Assembly: GCA_035403465.1 (NCBI GenBank) | Contig: DAONFG010000061.1 | Location: 1 to 15,122 of the forward strand | From: JAAYBQ01 sp035403465 | GTDB taxonomy: Bacteria > Spirochaetota > UBA4802 > UBA5550 | Length of the DNA: 15,122 nucleotides | Direction: 5' to 3' | Shown here: one piece after another, positions 1 to 7,165 of the stretch | Position numbering within the stretch: the stretch's first letter is position 1 | Layout: the number at the start of each line of letters is the position of its first letter | Position numbers and translations under genes: made by a program | Notes under the pieces: generated by a model | The model's input: only the letters and a program-made list of their open reading frames with translations | The model's database searches: none | What the model was told of the DNA's origin: nothing

Positions 1-2
1 AC

Positions 3-1190
3 CTTATATCCGAGCTGTCAGAACACTTTTCAATAAAGAGCCTTAACCTGCAGAACAGCTACTTCTTACAGGATCCCTTCCCTGTCATGAGTTACATACT
101 TATAAACCCGTTGTCAAAATACTCGAAAAAAATCGATGAGATAATATTCCTTTACCATAACAGCTGGGGCGAGACCCGGTTCGAGGTTTATAATAATCCG
201 AATGACCTTGCCGATATTTCCGTACGAATAATAAACGGCGCGCTCAAGTCTGACATGGACAGTATCAACGCACTGCACATAACATCTTCCGATCCGTTCA
301 GCGGTACGAAGGATTTCCATATACTCAAGTCATCCATAACAAACATGTTCCAGTTCTTTACAGGCGGACAGGATACTGTCCGGCAGCGTTTCCTGACCAT
401 GACAGGAAACAGGTTCACCCTCTTTTCCAACACGGTCAAGCAGGGTGTCCCTTCACCTGTATCCTGTAAACAATACAGCTCGGAAACCCAGATGCTCTAC
501 TCCATATCATATAACAGGGGCATCATTACCCGGATCAGGGCTGATGAAAAAATGCCCGAAATCGGCCACCTTGCACAGATCCTTTCATACGACTCCGATG
601 ATTCAATAAAAATATTTTTTGACGAAGGCAGAAAGTTCTCACGCATATACCTGCTGAACGAAAGGGGTGCGCTGATACTTTTGCGTAAAAAGAGCGAGCA
701 GCTTGCTTTATACCTCGCCAGTCTTATTGCATTCGCGGATAGCACCGTTAAACACGTAATAGCCTCTAATCCAAAGTCAACGCTTGTAAAAGACAAAGGG
801 ATGATAGCAGTCTATAAAATTGAAACCGATACATCAGGTAAAAAAAGCATCAGGAAGCATGATTACCGGAATGATTCGATGATAAAATATCACACCGAAA
901 AAATTTTCCCGGTATGCCTGTCGCTGCACCTGCTCGATACCGGTGAAATCGGGTACAGGTTCACTCTGCCCGACGGGGGATTTTCTGAAATTTTCAGCCG
1001 TGCCGAGATTGAAAGCACAAGCAGGGAAATCTCGTCTCTCATGGAAAGCGTTGATGGATACACATTTTATCCTTCATCTGTTAATCTTGAACAGAGCGGA
1101 ATTAAGATGTACAGCAACTTCACGTCATTCGCCTTCTCGGAAAAGAACAGGTTCGAAATGCTGATAGAAAAGAACCTGGGGCTGGTATGA
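3..1190 (+). CDS. cyaA: Class I adenylate cyclase, C-terminal part (5' truncated by the window)
   Basis: The frame is open back to the left edge with no stop, so the ATG at 87 is internal and the gene starts outside the window; about 395 residues are present. I recognise the C-terminal domain of enterobacterial-type class I adenylate cyclase, which makes cAMP from ATP in the cytoplasm. Just after position 87 the motif LYHNSWGETRFEVY aligns with LYRNSWNEVRTLHF of E. coli CyaA. Further on, IKIFFDEGRKFSRIYLLNE aligns with the E. coli stretch containing IQFFFEE and IYILDE. In CyaA this half is regulatory (it responds to the sugar PTS in enterobacteria), while the catalytic N-terminal half would lie to the left. 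It ends in TGA at 1188-1190. No terminator is obvious before the next gene. The family call rests on recalled sequence similarity rather than a search; the activity of the missing half cannot be judged. Confidence 0.75.
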   Translation, partial: LISELSEHFSIKSLNLQNSYFLQDPFPVMSYILINPLSKYSKKIDEIIFLYHNSWGETRFEVYNNPNDLADISVRIINGALKSDMDSINALHITSSDPFSGTKDFHILKSSITNMFQFFTGGQDTVRQRFLTMTGNRFTLFSNTVKQGVPSPVSCKQYSSETQMLYSISYNRGIITRIRADEKMPEIGHLAQILSYDSDDSIKIFFDEGRKFSRIYLLNERGALILLRKKSEQLALYLASLIAFADSTVKHVIASNPKSTLVKDKGMIAVYKIETDTSGKKSIRKHDYRNDSMIKYHTEKIFPVCLSLHLLDTGEIGYRFTLPDGGFSEIFSRAEIESTSREISSLMESVDGYTFYPSSVNLEQSGIKMYSNFTSFAFSEKNRFEMLIEKNLGLV

Positions 1191-1274
1191 CCTGCATGAT
1201 TGCGTTTTAACGCCTGCTCCGCCGGTGATGAAAATAATGCTTGAATAATCCGGCAATAGTGTTAATGTTTGCCA

Positions 1275-2012
1275 ATGAATGACAGCCTCCATGTAATCAG
1301 CAGCAGGGCACTTGACCCTGTCCGCGAATCTCTGAACAAGGGTAAAATCTCGATTGCCATGGACCATTTCCGTGCAGTCACCCTGAACGCGCCGCTTCCG
1401 GTTATATTTACCGTGTACAGTGAACTGAAAAGCGAGATGACGGCAGCCGGCGACGACAGCCGCAAAAAATTCAACGTCTTTAATGACCTTTTTTTGCGCA
1501 TGCTCGAGGAGCGCGGCGAGACATCCACCGACATATACAGGTCTGTGCTCAGGGACTCCGCCGAGTATACCTACCTGAACAGGCTGTTCAGTTCGAAGAT
1601 TCCACAGGACAGGCTTGAAAAGCCGAAAAAAATAAAGGATGCGGTGATTCTTAAGCCAAAGCCCGAAGTTATCACGCTGAAAAAAATTCTAAGCCGCAGG
1701 GAGCAGTCTCTCCTTGACTTCAGCGTTGGCACATGGTATGACCTTGTCGAACTGCACCTGGCAGGCATAACGGAAGAGTCAGTGTTCGTAAAAAAAAGCT
1801 CACGGCTTGTACGCTACGTTGACTCAAACCCGCAGAAAGAAACATTCCACCTTGAGCTTGTTATTGCCTATATTTTTGAACGGCTGCTTGAATACAGTGA
1901 ACTTTCAACACGCAGCAAGGACTTCGCGATGCAGGCCATGAACCTCATGACCGCCAGGGAGAAACTCTGGAGCAAACTGCACGGGCAGTACCAGGAGATA
2001 ATCAGGAAGTAG
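1275..2012 (+). CDS. Unrecognised helical cytoplasmic protein
   Basis: A 245-residue protein (MNDSLHVISSRALDPVRESL...) that I do not recognise. It has no signal peptide or membrane segment, is rich in Leu, Glu, Lys and Arg, and reads as mostly alpha-helical, with a Lys/Pro-rich middle (EKPKKIKDAVILKPKPE) that may separate an N-terminal and a C-terminal helical half. A TTG at 1269 would add two residues; an in-frame stop at 1263 blocks anything longer. Neither start has a good ribosome binding site, so ATG 1275 is chosen by convention. It follows the adenylate cyclase gene on the same strand after 84 bp and could be co-transcribed with it, which is the only functional hint. Codon and base use match the flanking host genes, which supports a real gene. 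Confidence 0.7.
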   Translation: MNDSLHVISSRALDPVRESLNKGKISIAMDHFRAVTLNAPLPVIFTVYSELKSEMTAAGDDSRKKFNVFNDLFLRMLEERGETSTDIYRSVLRDSAEYTYLNRLFSSKIPQDRLEKPKKIKDAVILKPKPEVITLKKILSRREQSLLDFSVGTWYDLVELHLAGITEESVFVKKSSRLVRYVDSNPQKETFHLELVIAYIFERLLEYSELSTRSKDFAMQAMNLMTAREKLWSKLHGQYQEIIRK

Positions 2013-2375
2013 GAGTGTTGCCCCCTTTGCCCCTGCTTGTTACTTCCCGCACATTTCATGCAATCTTCACTTAATGCCCCCGGCAGAGGATCCCTGCAGT
2101 AATTCATGTATTTCATTCTGCCACACCCGGAAGGGGTTAAATTACTTAACGGGTTAACCACCCGCTTCGCCGGAGGCACAGAGGGCACGGAGTAATACAG
2201 TTTTGCATTTATGTGGCGAATCAAGTATTTATGTAGCCCCCTGTGGGTGTCGCCGCTGAAAGATCATCAGCAGGAATATGTTTATCGGCCGGGGGCGGGA
2301 AATATATGCATGTAGAAGCGAGTCCCCCGGGTGGACCATTACCTGGATATAGTCAGTTTAATGAAGACAATTATT
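2013..2375. other. Convergent intergenic region, no supported gene
   Basis: This 363-bp stretch lies between the 3' ends of the gene at 1275-2012 and the class IV cyclase on the opposite strand. I see no convincing coding sequence and no clear Rho-independent terminator for either side. It holds three TTAA-centred hexamers at 2136, 2145 and 2153 (the outer ones forming an inverted GGTTAA/TTAACC pair, 2135-2140 and 2154-2159). It also has an 11-bp direct repeat ATTTATGTNGC at 2207-2217 and 2227-2237 with one variable base, and a GC-rich patch (2161-2192) ending in CACAGAGGGCACGGAG. It may include a decayed dispersed repeat. Confidence 0.5.
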
Positions 2376-2900
2376 TTATGAAAAGTACTTCAGCTCAAGG
2401 TAGGACTTTCGTTCAAAGCGGCTGAGGCCCAGTTCTGCTGCGAGTTTAAAAAGCTCCTCCTCGATTCCCCGCCCCAGTTGTCCCTTCTTTTCAAGTTCAA
2501 TAAAAGTTCCAAGACCGGCAACATCATCGATGCATATTTCAATGCCGTTAAGAATATATATACTTCTCTTTTTCTCAACCGAACCGCTGACTGTAAAACC
2601 AAGGCTGAGTATTATGCTTTTGATTGATTCATAGTCCCCTGCGTCCGTTTCGTGTTCCACCCTTGCCTTGGACTTTGTGCTCAGCTTGGGGCCTTTATAT
2701 GTAAGCCTGCACTTCCCGTTAACCGAACGTATTCGCAGGGCCTCATCGGTCTGCGCAAAGTCCCGGGCCGGATGATTAAAGTATATGTCAACCTCGTCCC
2801 TTGTCCCCGACAGCAGTGCACCGGCTGATTCAAGCAGGGACCTTACGGAATCATGACTTTCGCACCATGCCTTGATCTCTATCTCAAGCTCTTCAGCCAT
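2376..2900 (-). CDS. cyaB: CYTH-domain protein, class IV adenylate cyclase (CyaB) type
   Basis: A 174-residue cytoplasmic protein spanning one complete CYTH (triphosphate tunnel) domain. The defining ExExK motif is at residues 6-10 (EIEIK). Later tunnel residues are present in order: the DIYFNHPARDFAQTDEALRIR stretch at 38-58, LTYKG at 66-70, the R-E-E pattern at 80-84, EKKR at 109-112, and DDVAGLGTFIELE at 125-137. These match the class IV adenylate cyclase branch, which converts ATP to cAMP in a Mg- or Mn-dependent tunnel. Thiamine triphosphatase or inorganic triphosphatase activity cannot be excluded, since the same fold does both. The ATG has a strong GAGGAG ribosome binding site inside the end of the upstream gene, which it follows after 2 bp, so the two form an operon. 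Start and length are typical of the family. Confidence 0.85.
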   Translation of the reverse strand: MAEELEIEIKAWCESHDSVRSLLESAGALLSGTRDEVDIYFNHPARDFAQTDEALRIRSVNGKCRLTYKGPKLSTKSKARVEHETDAGDYESIKSIILSLGFTVSGSVEKKRSIYILNGIEICIDDVAGLGTFIELEKKGQLGRGIEEELFKLAAELGLSRFERKSYLELKYFS

Positions 2901-2902
2901 GT

Positions 2903-3655
2903 TTATCTCCTCAATGGGCCGCTTATGGAGAATCCGTCGCTCCCCAGGGTATTCCTCTTTTTGCCGTTTATCAGGATGACAATGCTCTCGACATCATCAA
3001 ACTGCGTCGCAGTATAAACTATCTGCTGCACCCGCTTGATCACGATGTCCCCGGCAGCGCTCTCCTCGATCGACCCGGAAAAATCAATCTCCGCGGTACG
3101 CCCCCTGATATTTACACTCCTCAGCTTAAGTGTATCCGGGACAGCAGTGATATACCCCCTGTTCTTCTCATCAGCCGTAGGTCCCTTGATCAGGCTCTCA
3201 ATGGCGGATTCAAGTATCCTGTCATTCCTGACCCTCCTCTTCACCTGGCTCAGGTATATCTTCTCTGACTTTTCATCAAGCTTCAACAGGTAGATTGTAA
3301 TATCTTTATCCTGCGCGGTTTTAATGTCCGGATTATTTTTGCCTGCCTGATCAACGGGCTTCACATCTTTCTGCCCGGCTGCTGTTTTTGAAGATCCGGT
3401 CTCATCCTCTTTTTTATCCTTCTTTTTTTCAGCCGGCGCCTTATCGGTCATCATAACAGGAAACCTGAACATCCCCTTGTCGGCATACCTGTTTACCAGC
3501 AGCACTATTACTGTAACCAGGATAATAATGACCAGTATGTAAAATGCCCTGTTGGTACCGCCGGTTTGAGCGGCTGCAGGGGATATTTTTTTACCCTTGC
3601 CTGCCCCTGCTGCAGACTTCCCTGGCTTTGATCCGGATTTCTTTGGTTGTGCCAT
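2903..3655 (-). CDS. Membrane-anchored GerMN-domain protein
   Basis: A 250-residue protein with four visible parts: a basic Lys/Gly/Ala-rich cytoplasmic tail (1-35), one transmembrane helix (about 37-54, AFYILVIIILVTVIVLLV), a low-complexity Lys/Asp/Ala/Pro linker (about 72-115), and a C-terminal GerMN-like domain (about 118-235). The domain carries the family's usual pattern ITIYLLK...L.SAIESLIKGPT...IPD-like TLKLRSVNI..RTAEIDFSGS...QQIVYTATQFDDVESIVILING. GerMN domains were named for spore germination protein GerM and occur in many non-sporulating bacteria as extracytoplasmic modules, probably envelope-associated; the exact role is unknown. The ATG at 3655 follows an AGGGA ribosome binding site. 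It is the first gene of a two-gene unit with the CYTH protein and is divergently transcribed from the sensor kinase. Confidence 0.8.
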   Translation of the reverse strand: MAQPKKSGSKPGKSAAGAGKGKKISPAAAQTGGTNRAFYILVIIILVTVIVLLVNRYADKGMFRFPVMMTDKAPAEKKKDKKEDETGSSKTAAGQKDVKPVDQAGKNNPDIKTAQDKDITIYLLKLDEKSEKIYLSQVKRRVRNDRILESAIESLIKGPTADEKNRGYITAVPDTLKLRSVNIRGRTAEIDFSGSIEESAAGDIVIKRVQQIVYTATQFDDVESIVILINGKKRNTLGSDGFSISGPLRR

Positions 3656-3704
3656 ATTCCCTGCCCGGAGTTATATTTATAAACTAAAAAATAGCAGATA
3701 TCTC

Positions 3705-3733
3705 TTGACTTGCCGTCTTTACATATGAACAAT
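3705..3733 (+). promoter_or_regulatory. Candidate sigma70-type promoter for the sensor kinase
   Basis: TTGACT at 3705-3710, a 17-bp spacer, then AACAAT at 3728-3733. The -35 box is near consensus and the -10 box weak (4 of 6). It sits in the 138-bp divergent gap, about 60 bp before the kinase ATG. The other strand of this gap must hold the promoter for the GerMN-cyaB pair, but I see no box pair good enough to report. Confidence 0.3.
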
Positions 3734-3793
3734 GCATTTATTATGAGCAAATTCATAATCTGCAGATCACCAGTAATTATCTGAATAAACATA

Positions 3794-6700
3794 ATGATTG
3801 TCAATTTAAAATACATAAAAAAAGTATTCGCGATAATCCTTGCCTCTTTTATTGCAATATTCCTGTCAACCAGCCAGGCGGAGTCAGACACACGGGTACT
3901 TGAAATACAAAAAAACATGCCGGGTATACAGCTTGAAAAGTATACCGCGTATTACGAAGACATGCGTGGTGACCTTTCCATAACCGGCGTAACATCGCTG
4001 CCCGATTCAGCCTTTACAGTTCCAGATTACGATAAAACCAATTTCGGCTACACGCATACCATCCTGTGGTTCAAACTTGAAGTAAACAACAGCAGCAACT
4101 CTCCAACAGAGTGGCTTATCGAATCAGGCTACCCCCTGCTTGATTACGTTACAATATACATACCTGATAACGGATCATACAGGGCTGTACAGGCAGGTGA
4201 CAGGCTCTCTTTTTCAAACATGCCGGGCGGATTTCACCACTTCACCTGCCTGTCAAGCGCGCCTCCGGGTAAAAGCACCTATTTTATAAAAATACAGTCG
4301 CAGGGATCAGTCGTCGTTCTGCTTAAGGGGTGGGACTTCCCTTCATTTATCCATCACTTCATTTACTATAACGGTTTTCTCTGGATTTTTTACGGGATCA
4401 TGATCGCGCTCTGCATATATAATTCTTTTATATATATTTCATCGCGCGACAGGATCTACCTGTACCTTTCGTGTTTTATTTTTTGTATAACTCTCCTGGA
4501 CCTGATACACAACGGCCTTACGAAAAAATTCCTGTGGCCTGAAAGTCCATTCTGGGGTAATTACAGTCACCCCTTTATGATGTTTTTAAGCATGGTCGCC
4601 CTGCTTAAATTCACGCAGCATTTCATGTATACCAGGGATAATCTCCCGACCGCGCACAGGATACTGAATATGTTTGCTGTTTTCTCCGGCGTGGCTGCAT
4701 TTGCCATTTTCATATTCCCCTACAACATGGCAACGACCCTGTCGGTTTTTACATCATTCATTACCCTTTTTATTATACTTTTTTCTGCAATAATACCTAT
4801 GATGATCAAAAACAGGAAACTTGCAATTTACTATTCCCTGTCATGTCTCTTTTTCCTGGTCGGCGTTTTTTTTATTTCGCTCAGAAGTTTCGGCCTTATA
4901 GGAGAAAGCATCCTGGCAAGCAACGGCTACCAGATCGGCCTTGCGGCCGGGAACATACTGCTTTCAATCGGTATTGCGGATAAGCTTAACACGCTCAGGA
5001 AGGAGAACCTCAGAGCCATGGCTTCACTGAGTGAATCCGAGGAGAGGTACAGGCTCTTTTTCGAAAGGGCGCATGACGCTATCATGTTTTTTATCAATGA
5101 CATGCCGGTTTATGCCAACAGCAATATGATAAAAATATCAGGGTACAGCGAGGAGGAATTTTACGTAAAGTCAGTAAGGGAGCTTTTCATTGTAGATGGA
5201 TCCACAGGCATTAATGTCAACAGCATAATAACCGATCTGCAGAATGGCGTCTTGACGAACACACAGTTCGAAGCTGCGCTGACAAACAGGCACGGACGCA
5301 GGATGGATATCATCATTTCACTCTCCGCACTGAACACGGGAAGCAGCAGGGGCATATTCACCATACTTACGGACATTACATCTGTCAAGAATTCGTCACG
5401 CATCATCGAGGAACAGTACGGCAGGATACAGTCTCAGGTAAGTAAACTTGAAACTCTCAACAGGGAGCTTCTTGAAGCACAGACAATAATAGTCAACGCG
5501 AACATAGAAATCGAAAAAGAGAAGGAATACCTGTCGGCAACACTGGCATCAATCGGTGACGGGGTAATATCTTATGACACCGAGGGGAAGGTTTTCCTTA
5601 TGAACAGGGTCGCCGAGGTCATGACAGGGCTGAACAGCGATGAGGCGATGGGCAGGAATATCCGCGGAGTCCTCAGGTTGATCAATGATTCCAGCGACGA
5701 TATGTTCTTCAGCGCAATCGGGAATGTTTCTGATAAATATAATATCAGCGACATCGGCGTACCGTTCAGGATGCACGATAAAAACGGGGAGGAGAGGCTT
5801 GTTGAAGTAACAAGTTCAATGATCAAACTGAACAATAAGCCGCTGGGGATCGTAATGGCCCTCAGGGACATCACGTTGAAGAGCAAGATCGATACCGAGA
5901 TAATCAAGATGAGCAAGCTGGAAACGATCGGTGTACTGGCCGGCGGCATAGCCCATGATTTTAACAACCTGCTCACCGGAATTTCGGGAAATATATCAAT
6001 AGCTAAAAAGGTAGCGGGAAGCGACCATACACTATCCGAGATAATCCTGGATATTGAAAAGGCAGTGAAACGTTCATCGGCGCTGACCAAACAGCTTCTC
6101 ACTTTCGCCCGCGGCGGAGATCCGCTGAAAGTCCCGGCCTCACTGCGTGACATTGTACATGAATCCGTGAAATTCATTGTAAAGGACCCGTCTGTAAAAT
6201 GCATCATCCGCATTCCCGATGACCTGCGTGATGTACTTATAGATCCAAACCAGATAAACCAGTCACTCAACAACCTTCTGATCAACGCCATACAGGCCAT
6301 GCCCGGCGGCGGTGAAATCACAATCAGCGCAGAAAACCTGTCAGAAATTCCATCCGACCTGGAACTTGATCCGGGCGAATATGTGTGTCTTGATATTTCT
6401 GATACCGGGTGCGGCATTCCCCCCGAATCCCTGAACAGAATCTTTGACCCGTTCTTTACCTCAAAGTCAAGCGGTACAGGACTTGGCCTTACAAGCACAT
6501 ATTCCATAATTAAAAAACACAGGGGCATAATTAACGTATACTCGGAATTAAACCGGGGCACCACATTCAAGATATACCTGCTCGCCGCAGATGAACCTGC
6601 AGAAACAGCCGCGCATGTGAAGAAAAAAAAATTTAAAAGCAGCGGCGGATCGATCCTGATCATGGATGACGAGGAATACATACTCGATGTGTTTACCAAG

Positions 6701-7006
6701 ATGCTGGGTTACCAGGGTTACAGCGTTGAATGCGTCAAAACAGGTGAAGAAGCAATAATAAAATACAGGGAGCATTACGAATCGGGCAAACACTTTGACT
6801 TTGTGATTCTTGACCTGACGATATATGGGGGAATGGGAGGCAGGGAGGCTATCGAAATTCTCAGGGCTATCAATCCGGGCATAAAGGCAATAGTCAGCAG
6901 CGGTTATTCCGAAAATCCCGTCATGGCCAATTTCAGGGAATACGGATTTTCAGGTGTACTCACAAAACCATATTCAATCGATGATATACTGAAAGTTTTG
7001 AGCTGA
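3794..7006 (+). CDS. Hybrid sensor histidine kinase: 7TMR-DISM, PAS-PAS, HisKA, HATPase, receiver
   Basis: A 1070-residue inner-membrane signalling protein. A signal peptide is clear (residues 1-29, cleavage expected after STSQA). Next come a periplasmic 7TMR-DISMED2-like domain (about 45-180), seven hydrophobic helices of the 7TMR-DISM type (about 185-400), PAS domain 1 (about 412-530, EERYRLFFERAHDAI), a coiled coil (about 545-580), and PAS domain 2 (about 580-695). The kinase core has H721 in LAGGIAHDFNN, an N box near 826 (NNLLINAIQAM), G1 DISDTGCGIP near 867 and G2 GTGLGL near 895. The C-terminal receiver has acidic D958/D959, phospho-acceptor D1007 and K1058. All catalytic residues are intact. 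No output domain or Hpt protein is adjacent, so the phosphate presumably passes to an unlinked Hpt or regulator. DISMED2 domains are thought to bind carbohydrate-like ligands; the real signal is unknown. The start lacks a strong ribosome binding site but is fixed by the signal peptide. Confidence 0.92.
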   Translation: MIVNLKYIKKVFAIILASFIAIFLSTSQAESDTRVLEIQKNMPGIQLEKYTAYYEDMRGDLSITGVTSLPDSAFTVPDYDKTNFGYTHTILWFKLEVNNSSNSPTEWLIESGYPLLDYVTIYIPDNGSYRAVQAGDRLSFSNMPGGFHHFTCLSSAPPGKSTYFIKIQSQGSVVVLLKGWDFPSFIHHFIYYNGFLWIFYGIMIALCIYNSFIYISSRDRIYLYLSCFIFCITLLDLIHNGLTKKFLWPESPFWGNYSHPFMMFLSMVALLKFTQHFMYTRDNLPTAHRILNMFAVFSGVAAFAIFIFPYNMATTLSVFTSFITLFIILFSAIIPMMIKNRKLAIYYSLSCLFFLVGVFFISLRSFGLIGESILASNGYQIGLAAGNILLSIGIADKLNTLRKENLRAMASLSESEERYRLFFERAHDAIMFFINDMPVYANSNMIKISGYSEEEFYVKSVRELFIVDGSTGINVNSIITDLQNGVLTNTQFEAALTNRHGRRMDIIISLSALNTGSSRGIFTILTDITSVKNSSRIIEEQYGRIQSQVSKLETLNRELLEAQTIIVNANIEIEKEKEYLSATLASIGDGVISYDTEGKVFLMNRVAEVMTGLNSDEAMGRNIRGVLRLINDSSDDMFFSAIGNVSDKYNISDIGVPFRMHDKNGEERLVEVTSSMIKLNNKPLGIVMALRDITLKSKIDTEIIKMSKLETIGVLAGGIAHDFNNLLTGISGNISIAKKVAGSDHTLSEIILDIEKAVKRSSALTKQLLTFARGGDPLKVPASLRDIVHESVKFIVKDPSVKCIIRIPDDLRDVLIDPNQINQSLNNLLINAIQAMPGGGEITISAENLSEIPSDLELDPGEYVCLDISDTGCGIPPESLNRIFDPFFTSKSSGTGLGLTSTYSIIKKHRGIINVYSELNRGTTFKIYLLAADEPAETAAHVKKKKFKSSGGSILIMDDEEYILDVFTKMLGYQGYSVECVKTGEEAIIKYREHYESGKHFDFVILDLTIYGGMGGREAIEILRAINPGIKAIVSSGYSENPVMANFREYGFSGVLTKPYSIDDILKVLS

Positions 7007-7023
7007 TAATTGAATATTTTATC

Positions 7024-7094
7024 TTGACACAAATGTTCAGCATTTAATTCATAAACATTGAATCATTTGTATTCATGACAGGGTAAAATATTAT
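7024..7094 (+). promoter_or_regulatory. Candidate promoter region of ilvD
   Basis: A consensus -35 box TTGACA (7024-7029) lies just after the kinase stop, but its best -10 partner is poor (TTCATA at 7048-7053, 18-bp spacer). A second possible pair is TTGTAT (7067-7072) with TATTAT (7089-7094), 16-bp spacer. The second would place the transcription start at or just before the 16-bp palindrome at 7110-7125. Neither pair is certain. Confidence 0.3.
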
Positions 7095-7109
7095 AACTCA
7101 TATTAACCG

Positions 7110-7125
7110 TGCCGGTTAACCGGCA
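7110..7125. promoter_or_regulatory. Perfect 16-bp palindrome upstream of ilvD, possible operator or leader hairpin
   Basis: TGCCGGTTAACCGGCA is an exact palindrome ending 40 bp before the ilvD ATG. It is preceded by a partial copy of its centre (TTAACCG at 7103-7109). As DNA it resembles a binding site for a dimeric regulator; as RNA it could form a short GC-capped hairpin in the leader. The same arms recur in the ilvD terminator. Confidence 0.45.
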
Positions 7126-7165
7126 TCATGAGAAAATCTTACAAAACCACGCAAAGGAGCAGAAC

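Noticed and set aside
2243..2425. A 60-codon plus-strand frame in the convergent intergenic region
   Set aside because: It runs into the 3' end of the class IV cyclase gene on the opposite strand, has no ribosome binding site and resembles no protein I know.
5572..6699. A 375-codon open frame on the minus strand inside the sensor kinase gene
   Set aside because: It is antisense to intact kinase domains whose motifs fix the coding strand. Its Ser/Ile/Met-rich product has no recognisable domain and no ribosome binding site, so it is a shadow frame.
7109..7165. GTG start adding 19 residues to IlvD
   Set aside because: It overlaps the palindrome, adds residues not found in the family, and the ATG at 7166 has an ideal ribosome binding site.
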